Below the pieces are notes generated by a model. The model saw only the letters and a program-made list of their open reading frames with translations, did no database searches and was not told the DNA's origin. A stretch of DNA of 64,000 nt from JBHELG01 sp046263195. GTDB lineage: Bacteria > Actinomycetota > Nitriliruptoria > Nitriliruptorales > JAHWKO01. The stretch is taken from the NCBI GenBank assembly GCA_046263195.1, contig JBHELG010000084.1, positions 37,573 through 101,572 on the forward strand, in the 5' to 3' direction. How positions within the stretch are numbered: the stretch's first letter is position 1; every line of letters starts with the position of its first letter. Shown here piece by piece: positions 17,683 through 26,786 of this stretch. Made by a program: the position numbers and the translations under genes.

Positions 17683-18192
17683 ATGCAGTTCGGTCGCTAT
17701 TTCGAGGACTTCGAGGTGGGTGACGTCTACAAGCATTGGCCTGGCAAGACGATCACCGAGTACGACGATCACCTCTTCTGCGCCATCACCATGAATCAGC
17801 ACCCCCTGCACTCGGACGCTCACTATGCCCAGACGTCGACCCACTTCCGACGTAACGTCGTCGTCGGCAACCTCGTCTACTCCCTGGTGCTCGGTCAGAG
17901 TGTCCCGGACGTGTCCGGCAAGGCCATCGCCAACCTCGAGGTCGAGTACTTGAGACACGCGAACCCGACCTTCCACGGCGACACGATCTATTCGGAGACC
18001 GTCGTGGTGGACAAGCGGGAGTCCCGCTCGAGAGCCGACCGGGGAGTCGTCACGGTCGAGACGATCGGTTACAACCAGGACGGCACTATCGTCTGCGAGT
18101 TCCGCCGCAAGGTCCTGGTACCGAAACGAGAGGCGGGGTTCGAGGCGCAGCCTGGTCGACCGGTGCCGAAGCGGGGTGATGAGAGCGGGTAG
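17683..18192 (+). CDS. MaoC-family hotdog dehydratase
   Basis: The 169-residue protein has the single hotdog fold of MaoC-like hydratases: YFEDFEVGDVYKHWPGKTIT at the start, HPLHSDAHYA with the catalytic His/Asp context in the middle, and IANLEVEYLRHANPTFHGDT near the C-terminal half. Such enzymes hydrate enoyl-CoA or mesaconyl-CoA-type substrates. Together with the lyase directly upstream it could form a two-step hydration/cleavage of a C4-C5 dicarboxyl-CoA ester (inference). The ribosome site is GAGGAACCGG. Confidence 0.88.
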   Translation: MQFGRYFEDFEVGDVYKHWPGKTITEYDDHLFCAITMNQHPLHSDAHYAQTSTHFRRNVVVGNLVYSLVLGQSVPDVSGKAIANLEVEYLRHANPTFHGDTIYSETVVVDKRESRSRADRGVVTVETIGYNQDGTIVCEFRRKVLVPKREAGFEAQPGRPVPKRGDESG

Positions 18193-18248
18193 GCTGCGCA
18201 CGGCGCTGCGGCGGCCAGGTTGCCCGGTCGTTCAGGAGGGACACGGCG

Positions 18249-18659
18249 ATGAGCGTGATGCTCCGGGACGTCATGACCAGGAATGTGCTCACGACAGCTC
18301 CCGACGCGACCGTTGCCGATGCGGCCAAGGCCATGACCGACCGCAAGGTCGGCTCCGCCTGTGTCGTGGACGAACAAGGGCGGCTGCTGGGCATCATCAC
18401 GGAGCGAGACGTGTTACGGGCAGCCGGATCGGGCCGGAATCTCGTGAATGAGTCCGTGACCGAGTGGATGACACCGGACCCCATCACGATCGGACCCGAC
18501 GAGATGCCCTGCTCCGAGATCGCGAACATCATGATGGAGCGCGGCTTCCGGCACCTGCCGATCCTCGACGGAGACGAACTCATCGGCATCGTTTCCATGC
18601 GGGACGTCTGGCGCTTCTCGTTTCTCCCTTCTGAGCCCGACGACGTCCTCCGGGCGTGA
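18249..18659 (+). CDS. Tandem CBS-domain protein
   Basis: The 136-residue protein consists of two CBS motifs: residues ~8-62 (VMTRNVLTTAPDATVADAAK, GIITERDVLRA) and ~70-128 (WMTPDPITIGPDEM, RHLPILDGDELIGIVSMRDV). CBS pairs bind adenine nucleotides and regulate partner proteins. No partner domain is fused. AGGAGGG precedes ATG 18249, and a -10-like TAGGCT lies at 18190-18195 with no clear -35. It appears to be its own transcription unit. Confidence 0.92.
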   Translation: MSVMLRDVMTRNVLTTAPDATVADAAKAMTDRKVGSACVVDEQGRLLGIITERDVLRAAGSGRNLVNESVTEWMTPDPITIGPDEMPCSEIANIMMERGFRHLPILDGDELIGIVSMRDVWRFSFLPSEPDDVLRA

Positions 18660-19111
18660 GCATTGGCAGGAAACACGGGCTGGCCGAGCGGTCTTGCAGT
18701 GGGAGGGGCCTCGAGCGAGGAGCGGTGTTGGCTCCCCCAAGACCGGGAAAGCTGGACCAAGACCGGGACAAGCCTGATCAAGACCGCAGCGGGACAAAAC
18801 TCCGCTCGGCTCGAACTCATGCGCCTTTTCTGACCCAATCAGGCGGGGTTTGGGAGAGTACTGGTCACGTTGCTCGTAAAAGGACTCCGAGTTGGAGTCA
18901 CCGCAATGTCCGAAAATACCTTGCCTTGCCAGCACCGCATGTCTACCGTCCCAGGGGTGCCCAGGTCGGCTTTTCCGCGAATGACCTCGTCGAGTAGCGA
19001 GGCGTTTCCGCCTGACGAGGTACCGCAAGGGACTCTACTCATTTTACGGGCTGATCTCCTTTGTCACCCTCCGCTGTCCGAATGACCACCTCATCTATCT
19101 CTTGGGGCGAG
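18660..19111. other. Spacer with repeat arms and lower local GC, no gene recognised
   Basis: The first part holds four arms of the dispersed repeat: GCGGTCTTG at 18688-18696, then CCAAGACCGG twice and CAAGACCGC, within about 18735-18787. The stretch from ~18830 to ~19110 is visibly richer in A and T than its neighbours and contains two short hairpins (GACTCC/GGAGTC near 18883-18899 and the nested one at 18984-19021). Short frames here on both strands show no family motif. Confidence 0.5.
18984..19021 (-). ncRNA. Candidate structured RNA element (nested hairpin with GAAA loop on the minus strand)
   Basis: On the minus strand ACCTCGTC (19021-19014) pairs with GACGAGGT (18991-18984). Nested inside, AGGCG pairs with CGCCT (19013-19009 with 19004-19000) around a GAAA tetraloop, leaving an 8-nt single-stranded segment on one side. 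The pairing is exact; that it is transcribed, or functional, is unproven. Confidence 0.25.
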
Positions 19112-19726
19112 ATGACTGATTCTCATATACTGAGTGATGAGCCTCTTGCCAGCTCGAGGCGACGGGACGGAAGGGGTCAAGAGGTGGCGGCCAACAGGGT
19201 TCGTCTGCCGCCAGCGGCTGTCGAACGTATCCTGACCTGGGCGCACCACAGGTCATCGCGGGGTTGGCGCCCACTGACGGAGGTTCCGACGCTGCTCTAC
19301 AGCGATGAATCGGAGTCCCTCGTCTACCTCGTGAATGCGGAGATAGTCGTGCGTCCCCCCGCCCTCGCTGGTGCCGGCTACTCGTGGGGCGAGGTCCGGT
19401 CGGGTTCTGGCGACCCGCAGCTCACCGCCGTCGGCGCGACCAGACAGCTGCAGCTGGGTGAGATGTCCCGATGGGGCGAGAGCGTGCCGGATTCTGATCC
19501 GGAAGTGGCCTCCACGCGGTCTCGTTGGGCCGAGACCCTGACGGTTACGGCCGATCCTGCGTTCTCCTTCTCCCGCCCCCGAGAGGCCCAGCCGGCAAAG
19601 ATCTGGTCTGCCAGGGCGCTTCCCGCTTGGACCAGACCCGCCTCGGTCGATCGGGGGTCATCCGCCGAGAAGCGCGCTCCGGTAAGGACGTGGACCGCTC
19701 ACGTTCCCCCTCCGAGGACTACCTGA
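19112..19726 (+). CDS. Hypothetical protein, doubtful
   Basis: An open frame of 204 codons from ATG 19112 ends just before serA. The first half reads like a folded protein (LPPAAVERILTWAHH, LLYSDESESLVYLVNAEIVV). The second half is rich in Ser, Arg and Pro and may not be coding. A -10-like TATACT (19126-19131) with a poor -35 (TTGGGG, 18-bp spacing) lies inside the 5' end, which would favour a later start. I recognise no domain and no ribosome site better than GGGGCGAG. It could also be part of the spacer. Confidence 0.3.
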   Translation: MTDSHILSDEPLASSRRRDGRGQEVAANRVRLPPAAVERILTWAHHRSSRGWRPLTEVPTLLYSDESESLVYLVNAEIVVRPPALAGAGYSWGEVRSGSGDPQLTAVGATRQLQLGEMSRWGESVPDSDPEVASTRSRWAETLTVTADPAFSFSRPREAQPAKIWSARALPAWTRPASVDRGSSAEKRAPVRTWTAHVPPPRTT

Positions 19727-19784
19727 GCGACACGGGCGGTAGCATCACGGAAGCTCCCCGCATCCCCGCCGCTCGAGGTCGAAT

Positions 19785-21386
19785 GTGAGGGTCCTCGTTG
19801 CTGACCGCCTGTCCGAGGCAGGCGTCACCGCGCTCGCCTCCCGTCATGAGGTCGATGTGAAGACCGGTCTCACGAAGGAGGAGCTGGTCCACGTCGTCCC
19901 CGCCTACGACGCGGTGGTCGTGCGCTCGTCCACGACGATCGACTCTGATGTTGTGGCGGCCGGCACGAACCTCAAGGTGATCGCACGGGCCGGCATCGGA
20001 CTGGACAACGTCGACCTGAACGCGGCCACCCGCGCCGGCATCATCGTCTGCAATGCCCCTCAGTCGAACATCGTCTCGGCAGCTGAGCACACCCTCGGGC
20101 TCCTGTTGGCGCTGGCCCGAAACATCCCACAAGCAGACGCTCAACTGCGTAGCGGCCGCTGGGATCGCAACCGCTGGAGCGGTACCGAGCTGCATGGGAA
20201 GACGCTGGGCGTGATCGGGCTGGGGCGGATCGGAGTGCTGGTAGCCCAGCGCTGCAACGCCTTCGGCATGCGACTCATGGCCTACGACCCCTACATCTCG
20301 GTCGAGCGGGCGGCGCGCATGGGCGTCGCACTCGTCGACGAACTCGACGATGTGCTCCGACAGGCGGACTTCGTCACGCTCCATCTGCCGAAGACGTCCG
20401 AGACGATGGGTCTCATCGACCGCGAGCGGCTACGACTCATGAAGCCCACCGCCCGGCTCGTCAATGCCGCCCGGGGAGGGGTGATCGACGAAGACGCGCT
20501 CTACGAGGCCCTGCGCGACGGCATCATCGCGGGGGCGGCGCTCGACGTATTCTCGGTCGAGCCGCTCACGACGAGCCCGCTGTTCTCGCTCGACAACGTC
20601 GTGCTCACGCCCCACCTCGGCGCTTCAACCCAGGAGGCGCAGGACAAAGCCGGCATCCAGGTGGCCGAAGCCGTCAACCTCGCCCTCGCCGGTGAGTTCG
20701 TGCCTTCGGCGGTCAACGTACAAGGCGGGCCAGTCGACGACCTCGTGCGTCCCTTCCTGGGACTGGCCCACAAGCTCGGACGGCTCTTCACCGCTCTCTG
20801 TGAGGGTGGCTTCGGGGGCGAGGTCAGCGTCAGCTACGTCGGCGAGATCGCCGGCGCCGACAGCCGCCTGCTCGGCCTGGCGATGCTGAATGGGCTACTC
20901 AGCGACGTGGTCCACGAGCCGGTGACGTTCGTGAACGCACCTCTGCTCGCCGAAGAGCGGGGCATCCACCTACGCGAGGTGAGTGAAACCCACAGCGAGG
21001 ACTTTGTCTCGCTGCTGCGGGTCGAAGGAACCGATCGGGACGGCAAGCGGCTCCGAGTGGCTGGGACGGTGCTCCAGCCGGTGGGACGGGAGCGGATCGT
21101 GGAGGTATGGAACGTCCCCGTCGACGTGGAACCCACGCGCTACATGGCCTTCTTCCGCTACGAGGACCGTCCCGGCATCATCGGCACCGTGGGAACCATT
21201 CTCGGCGAAGGCGACGTGAACATCGCCAATATGCAGGTGGGCAGGTTGGCTGCTGGCGGCGAGGCGATCATGGTCATGTCCCTCGACCAGCCAGTCGGGC
21301 GTGACGTGCTCGACAAGATCGTGGCAGAGATCGGCGCCTTCGAGGCTCGCGCCATCACCCTCGACGAACACTCGGGGGCAGGCTGA
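19785..21386 (+). CDS. serA: D-3-phosphoglycerate dehydrogenase
   Basis: SerA oxidises 3-phosphoglycerate to 3-phosphohydroxypyruvate, the first step of serine synthesis. The 533-residue protein is the long type. It has a substrate domain at the N-terminus, the NAD-binding motif GVIGLGRIGVLVAQRC (~residues 140-160) and NAARGGVIDEDALYEAL. TPHLGAST carries the catalytic His. An ASB-like domain spans ~315-450, and an ACT domain (MAFFRYEDRPGIIGTVGTIL) ends the protein and normally binds serine for feedback control. It starts with GTG 19785, as the overlapping ATG would hit a stop at once. It is convergent with the next gene. Confidence 0.97.
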   Translation: MRVLVADRLSEAGVTALASRHEVDVKTGLTKEELVHVVPAYDAVVVRSSTTIDSDVVAAGTNLKVIARAGIGLDNVDLNAATRAGIIVCNAPQSNIVSAAEHTLGLLLALARNIPQADAQLRSGRWDRNRWSGTELHGKTLGVIGLGRIGVLVAQRCNAFGMRLMAYDPYISVERAARMGVALVDELDDVLRQADFVTLHLPKTSETMGLIDRERLRLMKPTARLVNAARGGVIDEDALYEALRDGIIAGAALDVFSVEPLTTSPLFSLDNVVLTPHLGASTQEAQDKAGIQVAEAVNLALAGEFVPSAVNVQGGPVDDLVRPFLGLAHKLGRLFTALCEGGFGGEVSVSYVGEIAGADSRLLGLAMLNGLLSDVVHEPVTFVNAPLLAEERGIHLREVSETHSEDFVSLLRVEGTDRDGKRLRVAGTVLQPVGRERIVEVWNVPVDVEPTRYMAFFRYEDRPGIIGTVGTILGEGDVNIANMQVGRLAAGGEAIMVMSLDQPVGRDVLDKIVAEIGAFEARAITLDEHSGAG

Positions 21387-21409
21387 ACCGCCAAGACCGC
21401 CCTCCCAGC

Positions 21410-22195
21410 CTAGAGGCCTTCGAGCATTGCCCTGGTTACCGGCTCGAAGAGGCTGGGTGCGAGATTGTCGTCGATCGGCAGGACGCCGTCCGTGCGCCCC
21501 CGCGCCTGCGCGAGGATGAGGGCCGGATCGTTCACGTCCACTATGGACAGGGCAGGGATGCCCCGTTCCACGGCCGCCCCGCTCATGCCATGGTCACCGA
21601 TGACGAGATCGGGCAGCTGGTCGCGGGTCGAAAGCTCGGCCAGCATCGCCTCCATGAGCCCGCTTCGGTGGGTGTGCATGAGCTCCCCACCGGAGAAGGC
21701 ACAGGCGACGCCGTCCAAGTAGCGGATCCCGAGCTTGCGGTCTCCCTGCTCCATGAGGTCGCTGACGTCGTCGAGCGGGTTGAGGACCTCGCAACCGGCA
21801 GCTTGGAGCGCCCGCGAGATGGCCTGATAGTGGGGGAGGAGACCTGTCGGATGCCCGGTTGCGAGCAGGACCCGCCCGCCTTCGAGCGCAAAGGCGGCGA
21901 GGCGATCGCGGTGTAGTCCCACGGCGACCACACAAGCGTCAGGGTCGATCCATCCTGGTCCGTCCGGGTCTCGTGTCGTAGCCCGCTCGCCGCATAGGTC
22001 CGCTACCGCCGCTACAACCTCGTGCTCGGTGGCCGTCCGCCAGTCCGACAGGCCGAACGTGTAGTCGACGTTGCCTGCCACGACCTTCGCGCAGTTGCCG
22101 AGGACATTGCGCGGCGAGGTCTGGACGTCACCTGCGAGGCGCGCGATGACGAGGTGCGCGCGCAGATCTCCCCCGTCGTCCGGCGCCAAGGGCAC
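21410..22195 (-). CDS. Uncharacterised actinobacterial protein, possibly a phosphatase family
   Basis: The 261-residue protein starts at GTG 22195 behind AAAAGGAGG. It has no signal peptide or membrane segment. It shows glycine-rich turns, VLLATGHPTGLLPHYQAIS near residue 110, FSGGELMHTHRS near 167 and LPDLVIGDHGMSGAAVERG near 195. The His/Asp-rich blocks HTHRS and IGDHGMSG suggest a metal- or phosphate-handling site. I associate this pattern with an uncharacterised actinobacterial phosphatase-like family, at low certainty. It is convergent with serA (23 bp) and divergent from the iron-box operon. Confidence 0.55.
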   Translation of the reverse strand: MPLAPDDGGDLRAHLVIARLAGDVQTSPRNVLGNCAKVVAGNVDYTFGLSDWRTATEHEVVAAVADLCGERATTRDPDGPGWIDPDACVVAVGLHRDRLAAFALEGGRVLLATGHPTGLLPHYQAISRALQAAGCEVLNPLDDVSDLMEQGDRKLGIRYLDGVACAFSGGELMHTHRSGLMEAMLAELSTRDQLPDLVIGDHGMSGAAVERGIPALSIVDVNDPALILAQARGRTDGVLPIDDNLAPSLFEPVTRAMLEGL

Positions 22196-22294
22196 GAGGC
22201 CTCCTTTTCGCAGGAAAGGTAACGAGCTGCCCGGCGGGGAGCCACCTACCGCCGACGCGCAAGGGCCGATGCGGGAAGCATGCCGCGACCGAGC

Positions 22295-22307
22295 CCCGAA
22301 ATTCGGG
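22295..22307. promoter_or_regulatory. Short palindrome in the divergent promoter region
   Basis: CCCGAAATTCGGG is an exact inverted repeat with a one-base centre, lying between the divergent starts at 22195 and 22387. It may be a second operator, or a hairpin in a leader. No known consensus was recognised. Confidence 0.25.
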
Positions 22308-22351
22308 CATAGCGCCCGACCACCGCCGATCTTCCTTCTGGCACGAAGAAC

Positions 22352-22370
22352 GAAGGTTAGGCTCCCCTAA
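22352..22370 (+). promoter_or_regulatory. IdeR/DtxR-like iron box upstream of the ABC operon
   Basis: The 19-mer GAAGGTTAGGCTCCCCTAA matches the IdeR/DtxR consensus TTAGGTTAGGCTAACCTAA at 15 of 19 positions, failing at positions 1, 2, 13 and 14. It ends 16 nt before the ATG of the substrate-binding protein and contains a -10-like TAGGCT, so a bound repressor would block initiation. The match is seen; regulation by iron is inference. Confidence 0.6.
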
Positions 22371-22386
22371 GCACGAAGGGGGCAGT

Positions 22387-24003
22387 ATGCGACGTCTGGT
22401 GCTTCTCGCGCTTGTCACGACACTGCTCGCAACAGCTTGCGCGGAAGGCGGTGGCGACCGGCAGGTAGCTAGCGAGCCCCCGAGCCGCTTGAGGGTGGCG
22501 GTCACGCGGGACTTCGGGTCGCTGAACATCTTCGCGGCGGACTTCGACGAGGAGGGTCTGACCGAGCTCGTCTACGACAAGCTGCTCGCTCCCTCGCCCT
22601 ACGTCAGGGAGCCGCAGCCCTGGCTCGCGACGCGGGTGATCGCGCTCGACTCCTCGACGTGGCAGGTGACCCTCCGCGAGGACGTGACGTGGCACGACGG
22701 GGAGCCGTTCAACGCCGACGACGTCGCTTTCACCATCGAGTACTTCAAGAAGGCGCCGACCGGCCGCTGGACGCACCATGTCAGCGAGGTCCCCGAGATC
22801 TCACAGGTCGAGGTGGTCGATCCCACCACCCTACGACTGAGGTGCGCCTATCCCTGTCCGGAGCTGGGAACGATAACGCTTGCTGACCTGCCCATCATCC
22901 CGGAACACCTCTGGCGCGGCATTGCCCAACCCCGTCAGTCCCCCGCCCCGCCTGTCGGCACGGGCCCGTATCGGCTCGCCGACTACAGTCCGACGACGGG
23001 CTACCGGTTCGAGGCGAACGAGCAGTACTTCGCCGGCAAGCCGCGGATCCGCGAGCTGCTCATGCCGGTGATCCCCGACCCCTCCACGGCGTTCACCGCC
23101 CTGCGAACCGGTGAGATCGACGTCGCCGACCGGCCGGTGCCGCCGGAGCTGGCAGACGAGCTCCGAGGCGCACCCGGTATAGAGCTCATCTCCTCGGCAC
23201 CGCTGGAGTTCCCCGAGCTGCGGCTGAACTTCCAACGCCCCGCTTTCGCCAACCACGAGGTTCGCCGGGCCCTTTCGCTCGCGGTCGACCGCGAGGCGCT
23301 GCTGCGGATAGTCGCCCTCGGACAGGGCCGGGCTGCGATGAAGGGCTACCCGCATCCCGACTCGCCCTGGACGAACCCCAACCTCAACACGCCGTACGAC
23401 CCCGGGGCAGCTCGGGCAATCCTTGACAGTGCCGGCTTTGCCGACCGCAACGGTGACGGCACCCGTGAGGCGCCCGACGGGACGCCCCTTGCATTCTCCA
23501 TACAGGTGACCGCAACAGAACCGGTGGAAGTCCGCGCCGCCGAGCTCCTAAGCGAGCAGTTCAGCACGGTCGGGGCCTCGGCCAACGTCCAGCCTGTGGA
23601 TGCAGGGACGATCGACGGGCTGTTCCGAATGCGGCAGTTCGATGCCTATGTCAACGTCATCAGCGCGCACGGGGTGGCCGACCCGACCCAGTACATCATG
23701 TCCCACCGCTCCGGCTACCTCTGGGACGCCCCAGAGGTTCCCTATCCCGCATGGGACGCACTGCACGAGCGCTGGCGGCAGGCCGCGACCCTCGACGAGC
23801 GTACACAGACCCTGTTCGAGATGCAGGAGCTCTTCAACCGGCAGCCCACAGCGATCCCCCTCTACTACCCGGAGGTCTCCTACGCTGTGCGCCCTGCTTC
23901 CTACGACGGCTGGGTGACCTTGCCCGGCTACGGCGTCATGCACAAGTGGTCGCTGCTGCCCGAGGACGTGGGTCGGGCGGCCAATGCAGTGCAGGCGGAG
24001 TGA
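22387..24003 (+). CDS. Family-5 extracellular substrate-binding lipoprotein of an ABC importer
   Basis: The 538-residue protein begins with a lipoprotein signal peptide: MRRLVLLALVTTLLATAC, with Cys18 as the lipidated residue. The rest is an SBP_bac_5 fold: TLREDVTWHDGEPFNADDVA, DPTTLRLRCAY, HEVRRALSLAVDREAL and the C-terminal YYPEVSYAVRP. Family-5 proteins bind peptides, nickel complexes, heme or metallophores. It is followed by two permease domains and two ATPases, so the importer is complete. Given the iron box 16 nt upstream, a metal-chelate or siderophore-like ligand is plausible; peptide remains possible. Confidence 0.9.
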   Translation: MRRLVLLALVTTLLATACAEGGGDRQVASEPPSRLRVAVTRDFGSLNIFAADFDEEGLTELVYDKLLAPSPYVREPQPWLATRVIALDSSTWQVTLREDVTWHDGEPFNADDVAFTIEYFKKAPTGRWTHHVSEVPEISQVEVVDPTTLRLRCAYPCPELGTITLADLPIIPEHLWRGIAQPRQSPAPPVGTGPYRLADYSPTTGYRFEANEQYFAGKPRIRELLMPVIPDPSTAFTALRTGEIDVADRPVPPELADELRGAPGIELISSAPLEFPELRLNFQRPAFANHEVRRALSLAVDREALLRIVALGQGRAAMKGYPHPDSPWTNPNLNTPYDPGAARAILDSAGFADRNGDGTREAPDGTPLAFSIQVTATEPVEVRAAELLSEQFSTVGASANVQPVDAGTIDGLFRMRQFDAYVNVISAHGVADPTQYIMSHRSGYLWDAPEVPYPAWDALHERWRQAATLDERTQTLFEMQELFNRQPTAIPLYYPEVSYAVRPASYDGWVTLPGYGVMHKWSLLPEDVGRAANAVQAE

Positions 24004-24006
24004 GGC

Positions 24007-25041
24007 GTGCGGAGCCGGAGTAGTGGGGCCTGGGCATTCCGCGGAGGTCGGAGTAACGGTCTTGGGCCTGTCAGGGCAGTGCGACGTTGGGGCCAGTACG
24101 CCCTCGTGCTGTGGGTCGCCCTGACCCTGAACTTCCTCCTCCCGCGCCTCGCGCCCGGAGACCCGATCGACTACGTGCTCGGTGAGTCCGTCGTGCCGAA
24201 CGCCTCGGACCTGGAGCGCCTGCGGGCCGAGTACGGCCTCGAGGGTTCCCTGCCCGAGCAGTACGCCGACTACTGGACTCGCCTGGCCAGCGGACAGCTG
24301 GGCATATCGGTGCGCTTCGGCGAACCCGTCGCCAAAGTGCTCGCCGACCGGCTCCCCTGGACGGTCCTGCTCGTCGGCCTCGGCACGCTCGCCAGCGCGC
24401 TGCTCGCAACTCTGGCCGGGGCAGTCGCGGCCTGGAGACGTGGCGGGCGGCGGGACATCGGACTCGTGACCGGTCTGCTCGCGCTCGACGCGATGCCGGG
24501 CTTCTGGATCGGCATGCTGCTCATCTCGGTCTTCGCGGTCGAACTGGGATGGCTGCCCTCCTTCGGCGCGACGCCATTGGTGGCCTCCGGCCGCATCGAC
24601 TGGGTGCTCGAGGTGGCACGGCGGCTCGTGCTGCCGGTCACGACGCTCGTGCTGGCCACTCTCGGTGGGACCTTTCTGCTCGCCCGCGGAGCGATGCTCT
24701 CCACCCTCGAGGAGGGATACGTACGCATGGCGCGGGCGAAGGGGGCCCCCGAACGCCGAGTTGTCATCCGCCACGGGCTGCGCACCGCGCTGCTGCCCAT
24801 CTACACCAACGTCGCGCTGAGCTTCGGGGCTCTCCTGTCGGGCGCGGTCGTGGTCGAGACCGTGTTCGCGTACCCGGGCATAGGACGGCTGCTCTTCGAG
24901 GGCGTGCTCGCCCGCGATTACCCGCTGCTCCAAGGGGCCTTCGTCCTCGTCACGCTCGGCGTCGTGGCCGCCAACCTCGTCGCCGACCTCACCTACCCGC
25001 TGCTCGACCCGCGGGTCCGCCACGCGGGAGCCCAGTTGTGA
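24007..25041 (+). CDS. ABC importer permease (DppB-like)
   Basis: This is a six-helix permease of the DppB/OppB type. It shows FLLPRLAPGDPIDYVLGE near the N-terminus, the first extracytoplasmic loop ending in GQLGISVRFGEPV, and the EAA-type cytoplasmic motif YVRMARAKGAPERRVVIRHGLRTALLPI (in parts) before VVVETVFAYPGIGRLLFEGV. GTG 24007 has GGAG at 23997-24000. An in-frame GTG at 24079 also fits, because residues 1-24 of the longer form do not resemble the family and overlap an arm of the dispersed repeat (CGGTCTTGG at 24057-24065). It overlaps the next gene by 4 bp. Confidence 0.9.
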   Translation: MRSRSSGAWAFRGGRSNGLGPVRAVRRWGQYALVLWVALTLNFLLPRLAPGDPIDYVLGESVVPNASDLERLRAEYGLEGSLPEQYADYWTRLASGQLGISVRFGEPVAKVLADRLPWTVLLVGLGTLASALLATLAGAVAAWRRGGRRDIGLVTGLLALDAMPGFWIGMLLISVFAVELGWLPSFGATPLVASGRIDWVLEVARRLVLPVTTLVLATLGGTFLLARGAMLSTLEEGYVRMARAKGAPERRVVIRHGLRTALLPIYTNVALSFGALLSGAVVVETVFAYPGIGRLLFEGVLARDYPLLQGAFVLVTLGVVAANLVADLTYPLLDPRVRHAGAQL

Positions 25042-26786
25042 GGATGTCTGGGAGTGGGCGTCGCGTGGGCTTGGTCGGGCTCGTCATCCTCCTCACCTTG
25101 GTGACGGTGGCCATCGCGGCGCCCCTGGTCGCCCCCTACCCGCCTCAGAGCCGGATCGGACCTCCGTTCTCATCCCCGGGCCTGCACAATCTGCTCGGCA
25201 CGAACGACGTCGGTCAGGACCTGCTCAGCGGCCTGCTGTTCGGCGCACGCATCTCCCTGTCGGTAGGACTCGTTGCCGCCCTCACCGCCACAGTGGTCGG
25301 CACGGTCGTGGGGTTGCTGGCCGGCTACCTGGGCGGGGCGGTGGACAGCCTGCTCATGCGTCTCGTCGACGTCGTGCTGTCACTGCCGTTCCTGCCGCTC
25401 ATGATCGTCGTCGGCGCCTTCGTCGGGCCTGGGCTCGCCACGCTGATGCTCGTGATCGGCGCCATCATCTGGGCCGGGCCCTCCCGGGAACTGCGCGCCC
25501 AGATCATCTCGGCCAAGGAGCGGGAGCACGTGCAGGCGGTGCGCATCATGGGCGCATCGCACGGCTACGTGCTCGTGCGCCATCTCCTGCCGGCCGTCGC
25601 CCCCCTCGTCGTGTCGCAGTTCGTGAGCACCGCGAAGATCGCGATCCTGCTCGAGGCCAGCCTGAGCTTTCTCGGACTCGGGGACCCCACGGCTCAGAGT
25701 TGGGGGACGATGCTCCATCACGCCTACGCTCGCAGCGCCTTTCTCAGCGACGCCTGGCTGTGGTGGGTGCTGCCGCCGGGAGCCGCGATCGCAGCGGCGG
25801 TTGTCTCTTTCGCCTTCCTCGGCTACGCCCTGGAGGAGCGGGCCCGTCCCCAGCTGGGCACGAGCCGGCCCCCGTTCCCGCCGAGGCGCTCGGCTCGAAG
25901 GACCCCGGCAGCCAAAGTCTCGGACACAGCCGCCGGGGGGCCTGGCCCGACCCCGCGGGCCGGTGGCGACGATTCAATCGTGCTCGCCTTCGAACGCCTC
26001 ACGGTCGACTACGCGGGGCCGTCCGGCCAGCATCGGGCGGTCGAGGAGATCACCCTCTCGCTGGCTAGAGGTGAGGCGGTCGGGCTCGTAGGGGAGTCCG
26101 GCAGCGGCAAGTCGACCCTCGTATCGGCCGCACTCGGGCTCCTGCCTGCGGCCGCCCTCGTCACCAGTGGCCGGGTCGCCATCGAGGGTCGCGACCTGAA
26201 GCGCCTCACCCGCGCGGAGCTCCGCCGCGTCCGGGGCGGCACGGTAGGCCTCGTCCCGCAGGAGGCCATGAATGCCCTCAATCCCGTCATCCGTGTAGGG
26301 GAGCAGATTGCCGAATCCGTGCGTCTGCACGGCGGTGGCAGCCGTGCCGCCGCTCAGGCCCGGGCCAGGGAACTCCTCGAGGTCGTCGAGGTCGGGGCGG
26401 AAGCGGCCCGGGCCTGGCCGCACGAGCTGAGCGGAGGGATGCGCCAACGCGCGGTCATCGCCATGGCGCTTGCGGCCGAGCCGGGCATGTTGTTGGCCGA
26501 CGAGCCCACTACCGGGCTCGACGTCGTCGTCCAGGCCAGCATCGTGCGCCTGATCGAGGATCTACGGCGACGCTTCGGTCTGACCCTGCTGCTCGTGTCC
26601 CACGACCTGCCTGTGGTGCTGCGGCTGGCTGAGCGCGTCTGCATCATGGAACGGGGGCGGATCGTCGAGCAGGGTCCCATCCCCGCACTGGTGGCGTCGC
26701 CGCGTCATCCCGTCACCCGTCGCCTGCTGGACTCGGTACCTCGACTGCCTGTTCCCTCCGAGGGAACTCCCGCGAGGCGGTCGTGA
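25038..26786 (+). CDS. ABC importer permease-ATPase fusion (DppC-DppD-like)
   Basis: The 582-residue protein joins a DppC-type permease to an ATPase. Residues ~1-275 carry the permease with LLGTNDVGQDLLSGLLFGAR, the EAA loop REHVQAVRIMGASHGYVLVR and ASLSFLGLGDPTAQSWGTML. After a Pro/Ala-rich linker (~280-315) the ATPase shows Walker A GESGSGKST, Q-loop GLVPQEAMNALNP, signature LSGGMRQR, Walker B LLADEPT and the H-loop SHDL. The start GTG 25038 overlaps the previous stop by 4 bp (GTGA), with GGGAG at 25026-25030. Such fusions are known in actinobacterial peptide/nickel transporters. Confidence 0.9.
   Translation: MRMSGSGRRVGLVGLVILLTLVTVAIAAPLVAPYPPQSRIGPPFSSPGLHNLLGTNDVGQDLLSGLLFGARISLSVGLVAALTATVVGTVVGLLAGYLGGAVDSLLMRLVDVVLSLPFLPLMIVVGAFVGPGLATLMLVIGAIIWAGPSRELRAQIISAKEREHVQAVRIMGASHGYVLVRHLLPAVAPLVVSQFVSTAKIAILLEASLSFLGLGDPTAQSWGTMLHHAYARSAFLSDAWLWWVLPPGAAIAAAVVSFAFLGYALEERARPQLGTSRPPFPPRRSARRTPAAKVSDTAAGGPGPTPRAGGDDSIVLAFERLTVDYAGPSGQHRAVEEITLSLARGEAVGLVGESGSGKSTLVSAALGLLPAAALVTSGRVAIEGRDLKRLTRAELRRVRGGTVGLVPQEAMNALNPVIRVGEQIAESVRLHGGGSRAAAQARARELLEVVEVGAEAARAWPHELSGGMRQRAVIAMALAAEPGMLLADEPTTGLDVVVQASIVRLIEDLRRRFGLTLLLVSHDLPVVLRLAERVCIMERGRIVEQGPIPALVASPRHPVTRRLLDSVPRLPVPSEGTPARRS

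Noticed and set aside
18660..19784. tRNA, RNase P, SRP or tmRNA gene in the serA-upstream spacer
   Set aside because: No TTCGANNC-type arm, acceptor pairing or conserved RNase P/SRP/tmRNA core was seen on either strand.
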